DNA of 64,000 bases, from positions 55,155-119,154 of the forward strand of contig NZ_MSDF01000011.1 of assembly GCF_002022275.1 (NCBI RefSeq), in the 5' to 3' direction. A model generated the notes under the pieces. It saw only the letters and a list, made by a program, of their open reading frames with translations. It was not told the DNA's origin and made no database searches. A program made the translations under genes and the position numbers. Position 1 is the first letter of the stretch, and every line of letters begins with the position of its first letter. Below, piece by piece: positions 47,596 to 58,735 of the stretch. This stretch comes from Pseudomonas fluorescens (GTDB lineage Bacteria > Pseudomonadota > Gammaproteobacteria > Pseudomonadales > Pseudomonadaceae).

Positions 47596-47624
47596 AGTAT
47601 GCGATTCCCGAGTATTTAAGTCAA
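47596..47624 (-). promoter_or_regulatory. isc operon promoter
   Basis: TTGACT (47624-47619), 17-base spacer, CATACT (47601-47596) on the minus strand. The -35 element lies inside an IscR site. Confidence 0.7.
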
Positions 47625-47653
47625 CTATAAGACCTAGTACTTTAGTCAGGATT
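47604..47653 (-). promoter_or_regulatory. Two abutting IscR type 1 sites
   Basis: On the minus strand, 47628-47604 (ATAGTTGACTTAAATACTCG then GGAAT) and 47653-47629 (AATCCTGACTAAAGTACTAG then GTCTT) each match the ATAsyyGACTrwwwyAGTC-type IscR consensus. They abut with no gap and cover the -35 region, consistent with autorepression. Confidence 0.7.
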
Positions 47654-47746
47654 AGCCGTAAAAGGGCGCGCGAAGCATAGCAGGATGGGGTGGGATGGAA
47701 CAGCGGGAACAGGGCCTGGCCGTGATCTCAAGACCAATGGAGAGCA

Positions 47747-47838
47747 AATGTGGGAGCTGGCTTGCCTGCGATAGCGGTGGATCAGTGACTCAAGGGGTGG
47801 CTGGCAGACCGCTATCGCAGGCAAGCCAGCTCCCACAG
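47747..47838. repeat. REPIN
   Basis: Inverted GTGGGAGCTGGCTTGCCTGC arms extend into matching ATAGCGG/CCGCTAT segments, flanking about 30 bases between cysE and iscR. Confidence 0.9.
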
Positions 47839-47861
47839 GAGACTTTTGTCGACCTTGAGAC

Positions 47862-48647
47862 CTAGCCTGCCTTGGTGGTGGCAGTTTCGCTCTTGATCTC
47901 GGCGAAATCTTCTTCGCGCAGCTCAGGCAGATCTTTCGCACAGTAAGGGCTGCCCAGATCCTTCAGCGCGCCGCACATACCCTCCAACTTGCCATCCACG
48001 GCTTGCAGATGATCCAGCAACTGGCCAATGGCGCGAGCCACCGGGTCGGGCATGTCTTCGCTGACACCATAAGCATCAAAACCGATCTTCTCGGCCATGG
48101 CCTTGCGCTTGGCTTCCTGCTCATCGCCGACTTCCGGCTTGACGATGATTCGGCCAGGAATACCCACAACAGTTGCGCCGGGCGGTACAGCCTTGGTGAC
48201 TACGGCGTTGGAGCCGACCTTGGCACCCGCACCAACAGTAAACGGCCCCAACACCTTGGCGCCCGCCCCCACCACCACGCCATCGCCCAACGTCGGGTGG
48301 CGCTTGCCTTTGTTCCAACTGGTACCGCCCAGCGTCACACCCTGATAAAGCGTCACGTCATCACCAATCTCGGCCGTCTCGCCAATCACGATGCCCATAC
48401 CGTGATCAATAAAGAAGCGACGCCCCACCTTGGCCCCCGGGTGAATCTCGATCCCGGTCAACCAGCGACCGAAGTTGGAGACCAGCCGCGCCAGCCATTT
48501 CCAGCCCATGCCCCACAAGGCGCCGGACAGGCGGTGAATCCAGATCGCGTGCATGCCCGGGTAGCAGGTCAGCACTTCAAAGGCGTTGCGCGCCGCCGGG
48601 TCTCGGTGGAAAACACTCTGGATATCTTCTCGCAAACGCTCGAACAT
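47862..48647 (-). CDS. cysE: Serine O-acetyltransferase
   Basis: This 261-residue hexapeptide-repeat enzyme makes O-acetylserine, the cysteine precursor. It shows [36 protein letters not shown] and left-handed helix repeats. It sits upstream of the isc operon, as often seen in Pseudomonas. Confidence 0.95.
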   Translation of the reverse strand: MFERLREDIQSVFHRDPAARNAFEVLTCYPGMHAIWIHRLSGALWGMGWKWLARLVSNFGRWLTGIEIHPGAKVGRRFFIDHGMGIVIGETAEIGDDVTLYQGVTLGGTSWNKGKRHPTLGDGVVVGAGAKVLGPFTVGAGAKVGSNAVVTKAVPPGATVVGIPGRIIVKPEVGDEQEAKRKAMAEKIGFDAYGVSEDMPDPVARAIGQLLDHLQAVDGKLEGMCGALKDLGSPYCAKDLPELREEDFAEIKSETATTKAG

Positions 48648-48649
48648 TT

Positions 48650-49420
48650 TTAATCCTTCCGCTTAAGAAGCTCACCACGGGCCGCTTTTTGGGTTTCCGT
48701 GAGGATGCCACGCAATATATTCATTTCCGCCCGGCTGACCGAGCTGCGCCCGTACAGGCGACGCAGGCGCGCCATCAAGTGGCGTGGTTTTTCAGGGTCG
48801 AGAAATTCGATGGCCACCAGGGTTTGCTCCAAGTGCTCATAGAACCGCTCCAGCTCGTCCATGGTGGCCAACTCGCCACTTTTGGTCGACGCGACTTCGT
48901 CCTTTTCCACTTTGCTCGGCTGACCTTGTGCGGCCAGCCAGGCCATGCGCACTTCATAACTCAACACCTGCACCGCTGCCCCGAGGTTCAGCGAGCTGAA
49001 CTCAGGGTCTGATGGAATGTGCACGTGGTAATGACATCGCTGCAGCTCTTCATTAGTCAGGCCGGAGTCCTCACGGCCAAATACCAAGGCGATTTCGGCG
49101 CCGCCGGCGGCCTCTTCGACTACTTTGGTGCCGCACTCACGCGGATCCAGCAGCGGCCAGGGGATGCGACGGTCACGGGCGCTGGTGCCGAGCACCAGGT
49201 TGCAGCCGACCAATGCGTCTTCCAGGGTGGCGACAACCTGGGCGTTTTCCAGCAGGTCATTGGCGCCGGACGCGCGGGCATCGGCCTCGTGGTGCGGGAA
49301 CACGCGCGGGTCGACCAGCACCAGGCGCGTCAGCCCCATGTTTTTCATGGCTCGCGCCACCCCGCCGATGTTGCCGGGGTGACTGGTATTGACCAAGACG
49401 ACACGTATGTTTTGCAGCAA
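48650..49420 (-). CDS. trmJ: tRNA (Cm32/Um32) methyltransferase TrmJ
   Basis: This 256-residue SPOUT-class enzyme has the knot motifs [34 protein letters not shown] and [15 protein letters not shown]. It 2'-O-methylates position 32 of several tRNAs. It is divergent from suhB. Confidence 0.95.
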   Translation of the reverse strand: MLQNIRVVLVNTSHPGNIGGVARAMKNMGLTRLVLVDPRVFPHHEADARASGANDLLENAQVVATLEDALVGCNLVLGTSARDRRIPWPLLDPRECGTKVVEEAAGGAEIALVFGREDSGLTNEELQRCHYHVHIPSDPEFSSLNLGAAVQVLSYEVRMAWLAAQGQPSKVEKDEVASTKSGELATMDELERFYEHLEQTLVAIEFLDPEKPRHLMARLRRLYGRSSVSRAEMNILRGILTETQKAARGELLKRKD

Positions 49421-49501
49421 GGGAGGCGCTCTCGGACACGGGAAAGGGGAGCAAATCTTACAGAACAGCCTAAGGTTATGCCATGAAAGCTAACGTCGTC
49501 C

Positions 49502-49529
49502 TTCACCTGAAGAAAGTTTCTGCTAGAAT
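49502..49529 (+). promoter_or_regulatory. suhB promoter candidate
   Basis: TTCACC (49502-49507), 16-base spacer, then extended -10 TGCTAGAAT ending at 49529. Confidence 0.5.
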
Positions 49530-49565
49530 GCTCGGCTTTCTTTAACAACCTTAGGTGACACATCC

Positions 49566-50381
49566 ATGCAGCCCATGCTGAATATCGCGCTGCGCGCCGC
49601 CCGCAGCGCCAGTGAATTGATCTTCCGCTCCATCGAGCGCCTGGATACCATCAAGGTCGACGAAAAAGACGCCAAGGATTATGTGTCCGAGGTGGATCGC
49701 GCCGCAGAACAGAAAATCATCGACGCTCTGCGCAAGGCCTACCCTACCCACGGCATCCTCGGTGAAGAAACCGGCCTGCACAAAGGCAGCGGCGAAGGCG
49801 AAGACTACCTGTGGATCATCGACCCACTGGATGGCACCACCAACTTCCTGCGCGGCATCCCGCACTTTGCCGTGAGCATCGCCTGCAAATACCGTGGCCG
49901 CCTGGAACACGCCGTTGTTCTGGACCCGGTTCGCCAGGAAGAATTCACCGCCAGCCGTGGCCGTGGCGCCCAACTGAATGGTCGCCGCCTGCGTGTCAGC
50001 GGCCGCACCAGCCTTGACGGCGCCCTGCTGGGTACCGGCTTCCCGTTCCGTGACGACCAGATGGACAACCTGGAAAACTACCTGGGCATGTTCCGCGCCC
50101 TGGTTGGCCAGACGGCCGGCATCCGTCGCGCTGGCGCTGCGAGCCTGGACTTGGCTTACGTTGCCGCCGGTCGTTTTGATGCGTTCTGGGAGTCGGGCCT
50201 GTCCGAGTGGGACATGGCTGCGGGTGCGCTGCTGATTCAGGAAGCCGGCGGCTTGGTGAGCGACTTCACTGGCGGTCACGACTTCCTTGAGAAAGGCCAC
50301 GTGGTTGCCGGTAACACCAAATGCTTTAAAGCAGTACTGACGGCTATCCAGCCGCACCTGCCGGCTTCGCTGAAGCGTTAA
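49566..50381 (+). CDS. suhB: Inositol-1-monophosphatase SuhB
   Basis: This 271-residue Mg-dependent phosphatase also serves as an rRNA antitermination factor in enterics. It shows KDYVSEVDRAAEQ, GEETG, WIIDPLDGTTNFLRG and WDMAAGALLIQEAGG. Confidence 0.96.
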   Translation: MQPMLNIALRAARSASELIFRSIERLDTIKVDEKDAKDYVSEVDRAAEQKIIDALRKAYPTHGILGEETGLHKGSGEGEDYLWIIDPLDGTTNFLRGIPHFAVSIACKYRGRLEHAVVLDPVRQEEFTASRGRGAQLNGRRLRVSGRTSLDGALLGTGFPFRDDQMDNLENYLGMFRALVGQTAGIRRAGAASLDLAYVAAGRFDAFWESGLSEWDMAAGALLIQEAGGLVSDFTGGHDFLEKGHVVAGNTKCFKAVLTAIQPHLPASLKR

Positions 50382-50394
50382 GCGAGCGACCACA

Positions 50395-50422
50395 AAAAAG
50401 CACCCCGAGGGGTGCTTTTTTT
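50395..50422 (+). terminator. suhB terminator
   Basis: AGCACCCC-GA-GGGGTGCT followed by TTTTTT. Confidence 0.92.
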
Positions 50423-50471
50423 ATGCCTGGGATTTGGGGAAACCCCAGCCCCAACTGACCTGAACAAAATC

Positions 50472-50581
50472 CAATGTGGGAGCTGGCTTGCCTGCGATAG
50501 CATCACTGTGGTCTTACACGAAAGACCGAGGTGTCTGCATCGCAGGCAAGCCAGCTCCCACACAAGCCAGCTCCCACATTT
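50472..50581. repeat. REPIN with a tandem half-unit duplication
   Basis: A normal REPIN ends with CAAGCCAGCTCCCACA, and this 16-base block is repeated once immediately (CAAGCCAGCTCCCACATTT). Confidence 0.85.
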
Positions 50582-50603
50582 GGATCGATTGCAGGCCTGG
50601 GAA

Positions 50604-51146
50604 CTACTGCTGGTTCTGGCCCAGGATCAAACGACCTTCTTTATCCACAGGAATCTGGCCACCCGGATCACGGTCCATGCGCACCGAACCTTCCTTGCCA
50701 TCCAGGTTGTAACGCACGTCATACCCGACAACCTTGTCGCTGATGTCGTTAACGGTGTTACAGCGAGTCTGCGTCGTGGTGTAGGTATCGCGGTTCTGCA
50801 TGCCTTCCTGAACCTTGTTACCGGCGTAACCACCACCTACCGCACCGGCGACAGTCGCCAGCTTCTTGCCATTACCGCCACCGACCTGGTTGCCCAACAG
50901 GCCACCGGCCAGTGCACCGACCACGGTGCCGACGATTTGATGCTGATCCTGCACCGGCTTCTGCCGGGTCACAGCGACGTCCTTGCAGACTTCGCGTGGG
51001 GTCTTGATCTGGGTTTTCACCGGCTGCACTGCCAGCACTTGCGCATACTCAGGGCCGCTTTTTACCAGGCTGTAGGTGGCAACAGCACCCCCGGCAGTCA
51101 CACCGACAGCACCCAATACCGCACCAACCAGTAACGACTTGTTCAC
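50604..51146 (-). CDS. Glycine-zipper 2TM-domain envelope protein
   Basis: This 180-residue exported protein (MNKSLLVGAVLGAVGVTAGG N-terminal hydrophobic segment) has a central glycine zipper (VGTVVGALAGGLLGNQVGGG, about residues 72-91) of the SlyB/17-kDa-antigen type. Such proteins sit in the outer membrane; the role is unknown. The C-terminal third is a small beta-rich domain. Confidence 0.8.
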   Translation of the reverse strand: MNKSLLVGAVLGAVGVTAGGAVATYSLVKSGPEYAQVLAVQPVKTQIKTPREVCKDVAVTRQKPVQDQHQIVGTVVGALAGGLLGNQVGGGNGKKLATVAGAVGGGYAGNKVQEGMQNRDTYTTTQTRCNTVNDISDKVVGYDVRYNLDGKEGSVRMDRDPGGQIPVDKEGRLILGQNQQ

Positions 51147-51206
51147 GTGAACCTCCTGACCATCACAAGCGGACTGAAACGTCCGCGCTATACCCAGCCT
51201 TGGAGC

Positions 51207-51240
51207 AAAAAAAAAGGCACGAGTTCAATACTCGTGCCTT
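51207..51240 (-). terminator. secDF terminator
   Basis: AAGGCACGAGT-attga-ACTCGTGCCTT on the minus strand is followed by nine or more Ts. Confidence 0.92.
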
Positions 51241-51269
51241 CTTTGTAACAGCAGATCAACAAACGCCCA

Positions 51270-52184
51270 TCAAGGGCGGTCGTCGACCTCCTTGCCGGTA
51301 GCAGCAGGAGGGATCAAGTCTTCGCTGTTGAGGTTCAGCCAGATCAGCACCACGTTGGCGATGTAGATCGACGAGTAGGTACCCGCCAGCACGCCGATAA
51401 ACAGCGACAGCGAGAAGCCCCACAGGTTGTCGCCGCCGAAGATCATCAGGGCCGCAATCGCCAACAGCGTGGAGATCGACGTTGCCATGGTCCGCAGCAG
51501 GGTCTGGGTGGTGGAGATGTTGATGTTCTCGATCAACGTCGCCTTGCGCAGCACGCGGAAGTTCTCACGAACCCGGTCGAATACCACGATGGTGTCGTTG
51601 AGCGAGTAACCAATGATCGCCAATACCGCTGCCAGCACCGTCAGGTCGAAGGTGATCTGGAAGTAGGCCAGAATACCCACGGTCACCACCACGTCGTGGA
51701 TCAGCGAGACAATCGCGCCGACACCAAACTTCCACTGAAAGCGGAACGCCAGGTAGATCATGATGCCGACCAGCGCCATCAGCATGCCGAGGCCGCCCTG
51801 GTCGCGCAGCTCTTCACCGACTTGCGGGCCCACGAACTCGACGCGCTTAACCGACGCCGGGTTATCGCCGCCGACCTTCTGCAAGGCCTCGGCAACCTGG
51901 TGACCCAGTTGCGGGTCTTCGCCTGGCATACGCACCAGCAGGTCAGTGGTTGCACCAAAGCTCTGCACGATGGCTTCGTGATAGCCGGCCTTGACCAGCT
52001 CGTTGCGCACCAGGGTAACGTCGGCCGGCTTCTCGTAGGTCAGCTCGATGAGCGTACCGCCGGTGAAGTCCAGACCGTAGTTCAGACCCTTATGGAACCA
52101 GCTGAACAACGCCAGAACGGTAAGGAGCACAGTGACGCCGAACGCAATGTTGCGAACGCCCATGAAGTTGATTGTACGTAACAT
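51270..52184 (-). CDS. secF: Protein translocase subunit SecF
   Basis: This 304-residue inner membrane protein has six transmembrane segments. It shows FTGGTLIEL near the start, and GYSLNDTIVVFDRVREN with NISTTQTLLRT in the membrane core. It couples proton flow to protein export with SecD, whose gene ends 9 bases upstream. Confidence 0.96.
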   Translation of the reverse strand: MLRTINFMGVRNIAFGVTVLLTVLALFSWFHKGLNYGLDFTGGTLIELTYEKPADVTLVRNELVKAGYHEAIVQSFGATTDLLVRMPGEDPQLGHQVAEALQKVGGDNPASVKRVEFVGPQVGEELRDQGGLGMLMALVGIMIYLAFRFQWKFGVGAIVSLIHDVVVTVGILAYFQITFDLTVLAAVLAIIGYSLNDTIVVFDRVRENFRVLRKATLIENINISTTQTLLRTMATSISTLLAIAALMIFGGDNLWGFSLSLFIGVLAGTYSSIYIANVVLIWLNLNSEDLIPPAATGKEVDDRP

Positions 52185-52193
52185 GGCAGCCCC

Positions 52194-54062
52194 TTAAATC
52201 CACAACTTCTTGAAGTCACGCCCGCCAAAGATCAGGTTGACCATTGCGCGGGTCACCATGATGGCCGTGAACATCGAGGTAAAGATACCGAGGGACATGG
52301 TTACCGCAAAACCTTTGACCGGGCCGGTGCCCATGGCAAAGAGAATCCCGCCGACCAGCAAAGTGGTCAAGTTGGAGTCGAGAATCGCGGTAAATGCCCG
52401 GCCGAAGCCTTCGTTGATTGCACGCTGTACCGTCATGCCATTGGCGATCTCTTCACGAATCCGCGAGAAGATCAGCACGTTGGCGTCTACCGCCATACCC
52501 ATGGTCAGTACGATACCGGCGATACCTGGCAGGGTCAGCGTAGCGCCCAGCAGCGACATCAAGGCCAGCAGCATCACCATGTTGCCCGCCAGGGCTACGG
52601 TGGCGATCACGCCGAAGAAGCGGTAGATGGCAATGATGAACAGGGAAACGAACAGCATGCCCCACAAGGCGGCGTCGATACCCTTGGTGATGTTGTCGGC
52701 ACCCAGGCTTGGGCCAATGGTGCGTTCTTCAGCGAAGTACATCGGCGCCGCCAGGCCACCGGCACGCAACAGCAGCGCCAGTTCGGACGATTCGCCCTGG
52801 CCGTTCAGGCCGGTGATGCGGAATTGAGCACCCAGCGGCGACTGGATGGTCGCCAGGCTGATGATCTTCTTCTCTTCTTTAAAGGTCTGCACCGGCACGT
52901 CTTTCTCAACACCATTCACCATTTGCTTGGTGTAGGTGGTAACCGGACGCTGCTCGATGAAGATCACCGCCATGCTGCGACCGACGTTGCTGCGCGTGGC
53001 GCGGCTCATCAATTCGCCACCGTGGCCATCCAGACGGATGTTCACTTCAGGCGTACCGTGCTCGCCGAAACCGGCTTTAGCGTCAGTCACCTGGTCACCG
53101 GTGATGATCAAGCCACGCTCGATCAACGCTGGAGGACGGTTGCCTTCACGGAACTCAAACTCTTCGGAAGTCGCGCGAGTAGCACCCGGGTCAGCCGCCA
53201 GGCGGAATTCCAGGTTGGCGGTTTTACCCAGGATACGCTTGGCTTCAGCAGTGTCCTGTACGCCCGGTAGTTCAACCACGATGCGGTTGGCACCCTGACG
53301 CTGAACGATCGGCTCGGCCACACCCAGCTCGTTGACGCGGTTACGTACCGTGGTCAAGTTCTGCTTGATGGAGTATTCACGGATTTCCGCGATCTTGGCC
53401 GGGCTCATCGCCAGACGCAGTACAGCCTGACCGTTGAGGTCGGCGGGTACGATATCGAAATCATTGAAATTCTTACGGATCAGGGCACGGGCCTGTTCGC
53501 GCGACGCTTCGTCAGAGAAGCCCAGCTGGATGGCACCGTTGAGCTGCGGCAGGCTGCGATAACGCAGTTTTTCTTTGCGCAGCAGGCTCTTCACGTCGCC
53601 TTCATAGACTTTCAGGCGTGCGTCGAGGGCTTTGTCCATGTCGACTTCCAACAGGAAGTGAACACCACCGGACAAGTCCAGACCCAGCTTCATCGGGTGC
53701 GCGCCAATGCTGCGCAGCCATTTTGGCGTGGTCTGTGCCAGGTTGAGCGCGACAACGTAGTCGTCACCCATGGCCTTGCGCACAACGTCTTTGGCCGGCA
53801 ATTGGTCTTCTGCCTTGGTCAGGCGCAACAAACCGCCCTTCGCATCAGCTGCCAACGTTGCCGCTTTAACCTGGATGCCCGCGTCGGTCAGCGCTTTGCT
53901 CGCGCGTTCCAGGTCAGCCTGATTGACTTGCAGCGAGGTGCTGGCGCCAGTGATCTGGATCGCAGGGTCATCAGGATAAAGATTGGGAGCGGAATAAATA
54001 AAACCGATCGCCAGCACCGCCAGGATCAGTACGTATTTCCACAGAGGGTATTTGTTCAGCAT
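52194..54062 (-). CDS. secD: Protein translocase subunit SecD
   Basis: This 622-residue protein has an N-terminal helix, large periplasmic P1 domain (DLSGGVHFLLEVDMD), and a C-terminal RND-like six-helix core with LTLPGIAGIVLTMGMAVDAN and INEGFGRAFTAILDSN. The ATG at 54062 is preferred to the adjacent GTG at 54065. Confidence 0.96.
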   Translation of the reverse strand: MLNKYPLWKYVLILAVLAIGFIYSAPNLYPDDPAIQITGASTSLQVNQADLERASKALTDAGIQVKAATLAADAKGGLLRLTKAEDQLPAKDVVRKAMGDDYVVALNLAQTTPKWLRSIGAHPMKLGLDLSGGVHFLLEVDMDKALDARLKVYEGDVKSLLRKEKLRYRSLPQLNGAIQLGFSDEASREQARALIRKNFNDFDIVPADLNGQAVLRLAMSPAKIAEIREYSIKQNLTTVRNRVNELGVAEPIVQRQGANRIVVELPGVQDTAEAKRILGKTANLEFRLAADPGATRATSEEFEFREGNRPPALIERGLIITGDQVTDAKAGFGEHGTPEVNIRLDGHGGELMSRATRSNVGRSMAVIFIEQRPVTTYTKQMVNGVEKDVPVQTFKEEKKIISLATIQSPLGAQFRITGLNGQGESSELALLLRAGGLAAPMYFAEERTIGPSLGADNITKGIDAALWGMLFVSLFIIAIYRFFGVIATVALAGNMVMLLALMSLLGATLTLPGIAGIVLTMGMAVDANVLIFSRIREEIANGMTVQRAINEGFGRAFTAILDSNLTTLLVGGILFAMGTGPVKGFAVTMSLGIFTSMFTAIMVTRAMVNLIFGGRDFKKLWI

Positions 54063-54082
54063 CACGCCGCCCGCTTATAACG

Positions 54083-54103
54083 CGGGGCGCCTTGCGCGCC
54101 CCG
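54083..54103 (-). other. GC-rich hairpin between yajC and secD
   Basis: CGGGGCGC and GCGCCCCG pair in the 62-base gap between the two genes, without a T run. It may stabilise the message or damp expression between cistrons. Confidence 0.4.
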
Positions 54104-54124
54104 TCGATTGGTAAAGGTTGTTAC

Positions 54125-54463
54125 TCAGATCGCTTTCAGCGTGCCTTTTGGCAGCGTGGCGGCAATGGCGCCCTTCTGGAACTTCATTTCTACGGTGTCG
54201 GAGACTTCCAGAACCACGAAAGCGTCGGAAACCTTGGTGATCTTGCCAGCGATACCGCCGGTGGTCACAACTTCGTCGCCTTTCTGCAGGCTGCCCAGCA
54301 GGTTTTTCTGCTCTTTGGCGCGCTTGGCCTGTGGACGCCAGATCATCAGGTAGAAGATGACCAGGAAGCCGACCAGGAAAATCCACTCGAAACCACCGCC
54401 CAATGGGCCGGCAGCAGCAGGCGCAGCGGCGTCAGCCATGGCGTTAGAGATAAAAAAGCTCAT
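54125..54463 (-). CDS. yajC: Preprotein translocase subunit YajC
   Basis: This 112-residue protein has one transmembrane helix (FEWIFLVGFLVIFYLMIW) and the conserved RPQAKRAKE and GDEVVTTGGIAGKI segments. Confidence 0.96.
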   Translation of the reverse strand: MSFFISNAMADAAAPAAAGPLGGGFEWIFLVGFLVIFYLMIWRPQAKRAKEQKNLLGSLQKGDEVVTTGGIAGKITKVSDAFVVLEVSDTVEMKFQKGAIAATLPKGTLKAI

Positions 54464-54506
54464 TTAGCACTCCAGTTGCAAATAGTGAATCTTAGGGTCG
54501 GAAAAC

Positions 54507-56692
<2,186 letters not shown>

Positions 56693-56758
56693 GATGGGGT
56701 TCGTCTAGCAGGGCCGGGAAGTCTAGCGGAAATAGTGAAAATAGACCATGAAACGTGA

Positions 56759-56787
56759 TTGACCAACGGTAATCTCATCTCTATACT
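56759..56787 (+). promoter_or_regulatory. tRNA-Leu promoter
   Basis: TTGACC (56759-56764), 17-base spacer, TATACT (56782-56787). The predicted start is 6-7 bases before the tRNA. Confidence 0.8.
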
Positions 56788-56800
56788 TCGCCGCCATTGA

Positions 56801-56885
56801 GCCCTGATGGCGGAATTGGTAGACGCGGCGGATTCAAAATCCGTTTTCGAAAGAAGTGGGAGTTCGATTCTCCCTCGGGGCACCA
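56801..56885 (+). tRNA. tRNA-Leu (anticodon CAA)
   Basis: The acceptor arms GCCCTGA/TCGGGGC pair fully, the anticodon stem CGGA/TCCG encloses TTCAAAA, a class II variable arm is present, GTTCGATTC forms the T loop and CCA is encoded. A strong terminator follows. Confidence 0.95.
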
Positions 56886-56893
56886 TCTTAAAG

Positions 56894-56923
56894 AAAGACC
56901 TTGAAATTCAAGGTCTTTTTTTT
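56894..56923 (+). terminator. tRNA-Leu terminator
   Basis: AGACCTTGAA-att-TTCAAGGTCT-type stem followed by eight Ts. Confidence 0.9.
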
Positions 56924-56979
56924 CGTCTGCAGAAAAGTGAGACTGTGCAGGCGCACGCAGAAACCGAGGAGCCGGGACC

Positions 56980-57309
56980 ATGGAATTGACGCTGGAAGCT
57001 GTTGCGCTTTTTGCTCTCAAGCTGGTGCATGAGACAGAAGGCGCGAGCCCGATTCTGCGGGATGATTTGGTGATGGATGGGTATGAGCGGGAAGTATTTG
57101 GGTTGTTGGTGCGCCAGGGGGATTTGGTCGGGATTCAGGGGAAGCTGGATGAGTGCGTCTCCCAGGCATTGAACGCGCTAGGGGGCGCCGAAACGGTGCT
57201 CGGCCGTGAATTGCTCAAACTGTCCGTAGAAGTGCAGCAGGCGCATAGCCTTGAAGAACTAAGCGCCCCGTTGACCCACCTTCAGGACTACCTGAAAGAT
57301 ATCCAGTGA
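56980..57309 (+). CDS. Conserved hypothetical protein, 109 residues
   Basis: This acidic, helical protein (MELTLEAVALFALKLVHETE..) has no signal or membrane segment, and I do not recognise the family. Its GAGGAGCCGGGACC ribosome site region is acceptable. The last 51 bases overlap the 3' end of the convergent LysE-type gene. Confidence 0.6.
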   Translation: MELTLEAVALFALKLVHETEGASPILRDDLVMDGYEREVFGLLVRQGDLVGIQGKLDECVSQALNALGGAETVLGRELLKLSVEVQQAHSLEELSAPLTHLQDYLKDIQ

Positions 57310-57906
57310 GTCGGTAATCAGCATTCCCGCCAGATAAACCATCAACACCGCCACGCCCGCGTCCAGCCATCGCCAGACGACGGGCAAACGAAACAGCCCC
57401 GTCAATCGCTGGCAACCCAGCGCCAGGAACACAAACCACACCAATGACGCCGTCATCGCGCCTGTCGCGAATAGCGCTTGTTGGCCCGAGGGTTTGGCCG
57501 CGCCGATAGAGCCGATCAGCACAACGGTATCGAGCCAGGCGTAGGGGTTGGCGAAGCCGAGAACCACCGCTGAGCGCAACAGCCCTCGTTGTGAGTTGCC
57601 GCCTCGAGTGTCCGGCATGGATTGGTTACGGATGCAGGCGAGCAAGCGTTGGCTACCGAACCACAACAGATAAGCCGCGCTGGATACCAGCATCACTGCC
57701 ATCACCTCTGGCCAACTTTCCAGCAGCGAACCTAGTCCTGTGACGCCACCAGCAATCAGCAGGACATCGGCCAGCACGCAGATAGCGACCACGCCCCAGA
57801 TGGGACCGCGACTGACAGCTTGGCGGATGACCAAGGTGTCTTTTGGGCCAGGGGCGATAAAAAGCCCGAGGCCAAGCACCAACCCCTCGATGAAGTAAGG
57901 CGTCAT
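57259..57906 (-). CDS. LysE-family exporter
   Basis: This 215-residue membrane protein has about six helices and the family opening LGLGLFIAPGPKDTLVIRQA, plus FANPYAWLDTVVLIGS in the second half. It likely exports amino acids (LysE/ArgO type); the substrate is not determinable. The start is MTPYFIEGLV at 57906. It is divergent from the XRE regulator. Confidence 0.85.
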   Translation of the reverse strand: MTPYFIEGLVLGLGLFIAPGPKDTLVIRQAVSRGPIWGVVAICVLADVLLIAGGVTGLGSLLESWPEVMAVMLVSSAAYLLWFGSQRLLACIRNQSMPDTRGGNSQRGLLRSAVVLGFANPYAWLDTVVLIGSIGAAKPSGQQALFATGAMTASLVWFVFLALGCQRLTGLFRLPVVWRWLDAGVAVLMVYLAGMLITDSLDIFQVVLKVGQRGA

Positions 57907-58040
57907 GGCGACCTTTCGAATTTGATGTAAAGGAATGAAACACACGCCAGAATCGCAACGGTCAGCGCGGCGTGTAGTGTGCATACCTCACTAAACGCAG
58001 CGGCGAGCAGGTTGTCTTTTTTGGCGTACAAAGGTGAGGC

Positions 58041-58733
58041 ATGACTATCAGAACGCGAGACACCCTAAGGGCGCTGATTACCCGACGCAGCCGAGAACTG
58101 GGCAAATCCATGACCACCTTGGCCAAGGAAGCCGGTATTTCCCGAACCTACCTGTACGGATTGGCAGGCGGCGCCTCACAAGATCCCTCTGTACGCACCC
58201 TGATCAAACTGGCCAAAGCGCTCCATGTCTCCCCACTATTACTCTTCCGCTACTTCGCCGACCTGGCCGGCGCACCAGCCGACGCCCATGCAATGGCCGC
58301 CACCAACCGCGCCATCAACCTGCGCGATCCCAGCGACATCGCCGTATTCAACGCAGACGTCACCACGCCCGACCAAACCGTCGTGCTGCCCGGTGAAACC
58401 TTTCAGAAAATCTGGGAGATCCAGAACCTCGGCACCCGCCCTTGGCGCGGGCGGAAGCTGGTACGGCTAGACGGCGAATACGTCATCGCCCGCCGCACCG
58501 ACTCGGGCGCGCTCTTGGAAGTGGTGATGGACACGCACCTGCGCAGCCTGAACAACGAAATCCCGATCGCCGAAACCCTGCCCGGTCAGCCGGTGCACAT
58601 CACCGTCGAATTCGCCGCGCCGAAGGAAACCTGCACGGTCACGTCAATCTGGCGGATCGAGGATGAACACGGTCAAGCCTGCTATGGCCCCGCTTTCATC
58701 CTGCACGTGATCGTCAACGTCATGGCGCGCTGA
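58041..58733 (+). CDS. XRE regulator fused to an NBR1-like Ig domain
   Basis: This 230-residue protein has an N-terminal helix-turn-helix (SMTTLAKEAGISRTYLYGLA, about residues 23-42) and a C-terminal beta-rich domain (about 105-228). The latter's PDQTVVLPGETFQKIWEIQN, LGTRPWRGRKLVRLDG and later LPGQPVHITVEF follow the NBR1 Ig-like pattern (PG..F.K.W...N.G...W). In eukaryotes that domain is found in autophagy receptors; in bacteria its ligand is unknown. It is divergent from the LysE gene, which it may regulate. Confidence 0.75.
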   Translation: MTIRTRDTLRALITRRSRELGKSMTTLAKEAGISRTYLYGLAGGASQDPSVRTLIKLAKALHVSPLLLFRYFADLAGAPADAHAMAATNRAINLRDPSDIAVFNADVTTPDQTVVLPGETFQKIWEIQNLGTRPWRGRKLVRLDGEYVIARRTDSGALLEVVMDTHLRSLNNEIPIAETLPGQPVHITVEFAAPKETCTVTSIWRIEDEHGQACYGPAFILHVIVNVMAR

Positions 58734-58735
58734 CC

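Noticed and set aside
56801..56885. tRNA-Leu as an integration site for a genomic island
   Set aside because: No integrase, no duplicated tRNA 3' end seen downstream, and the tRNA is followed by its own terminator.
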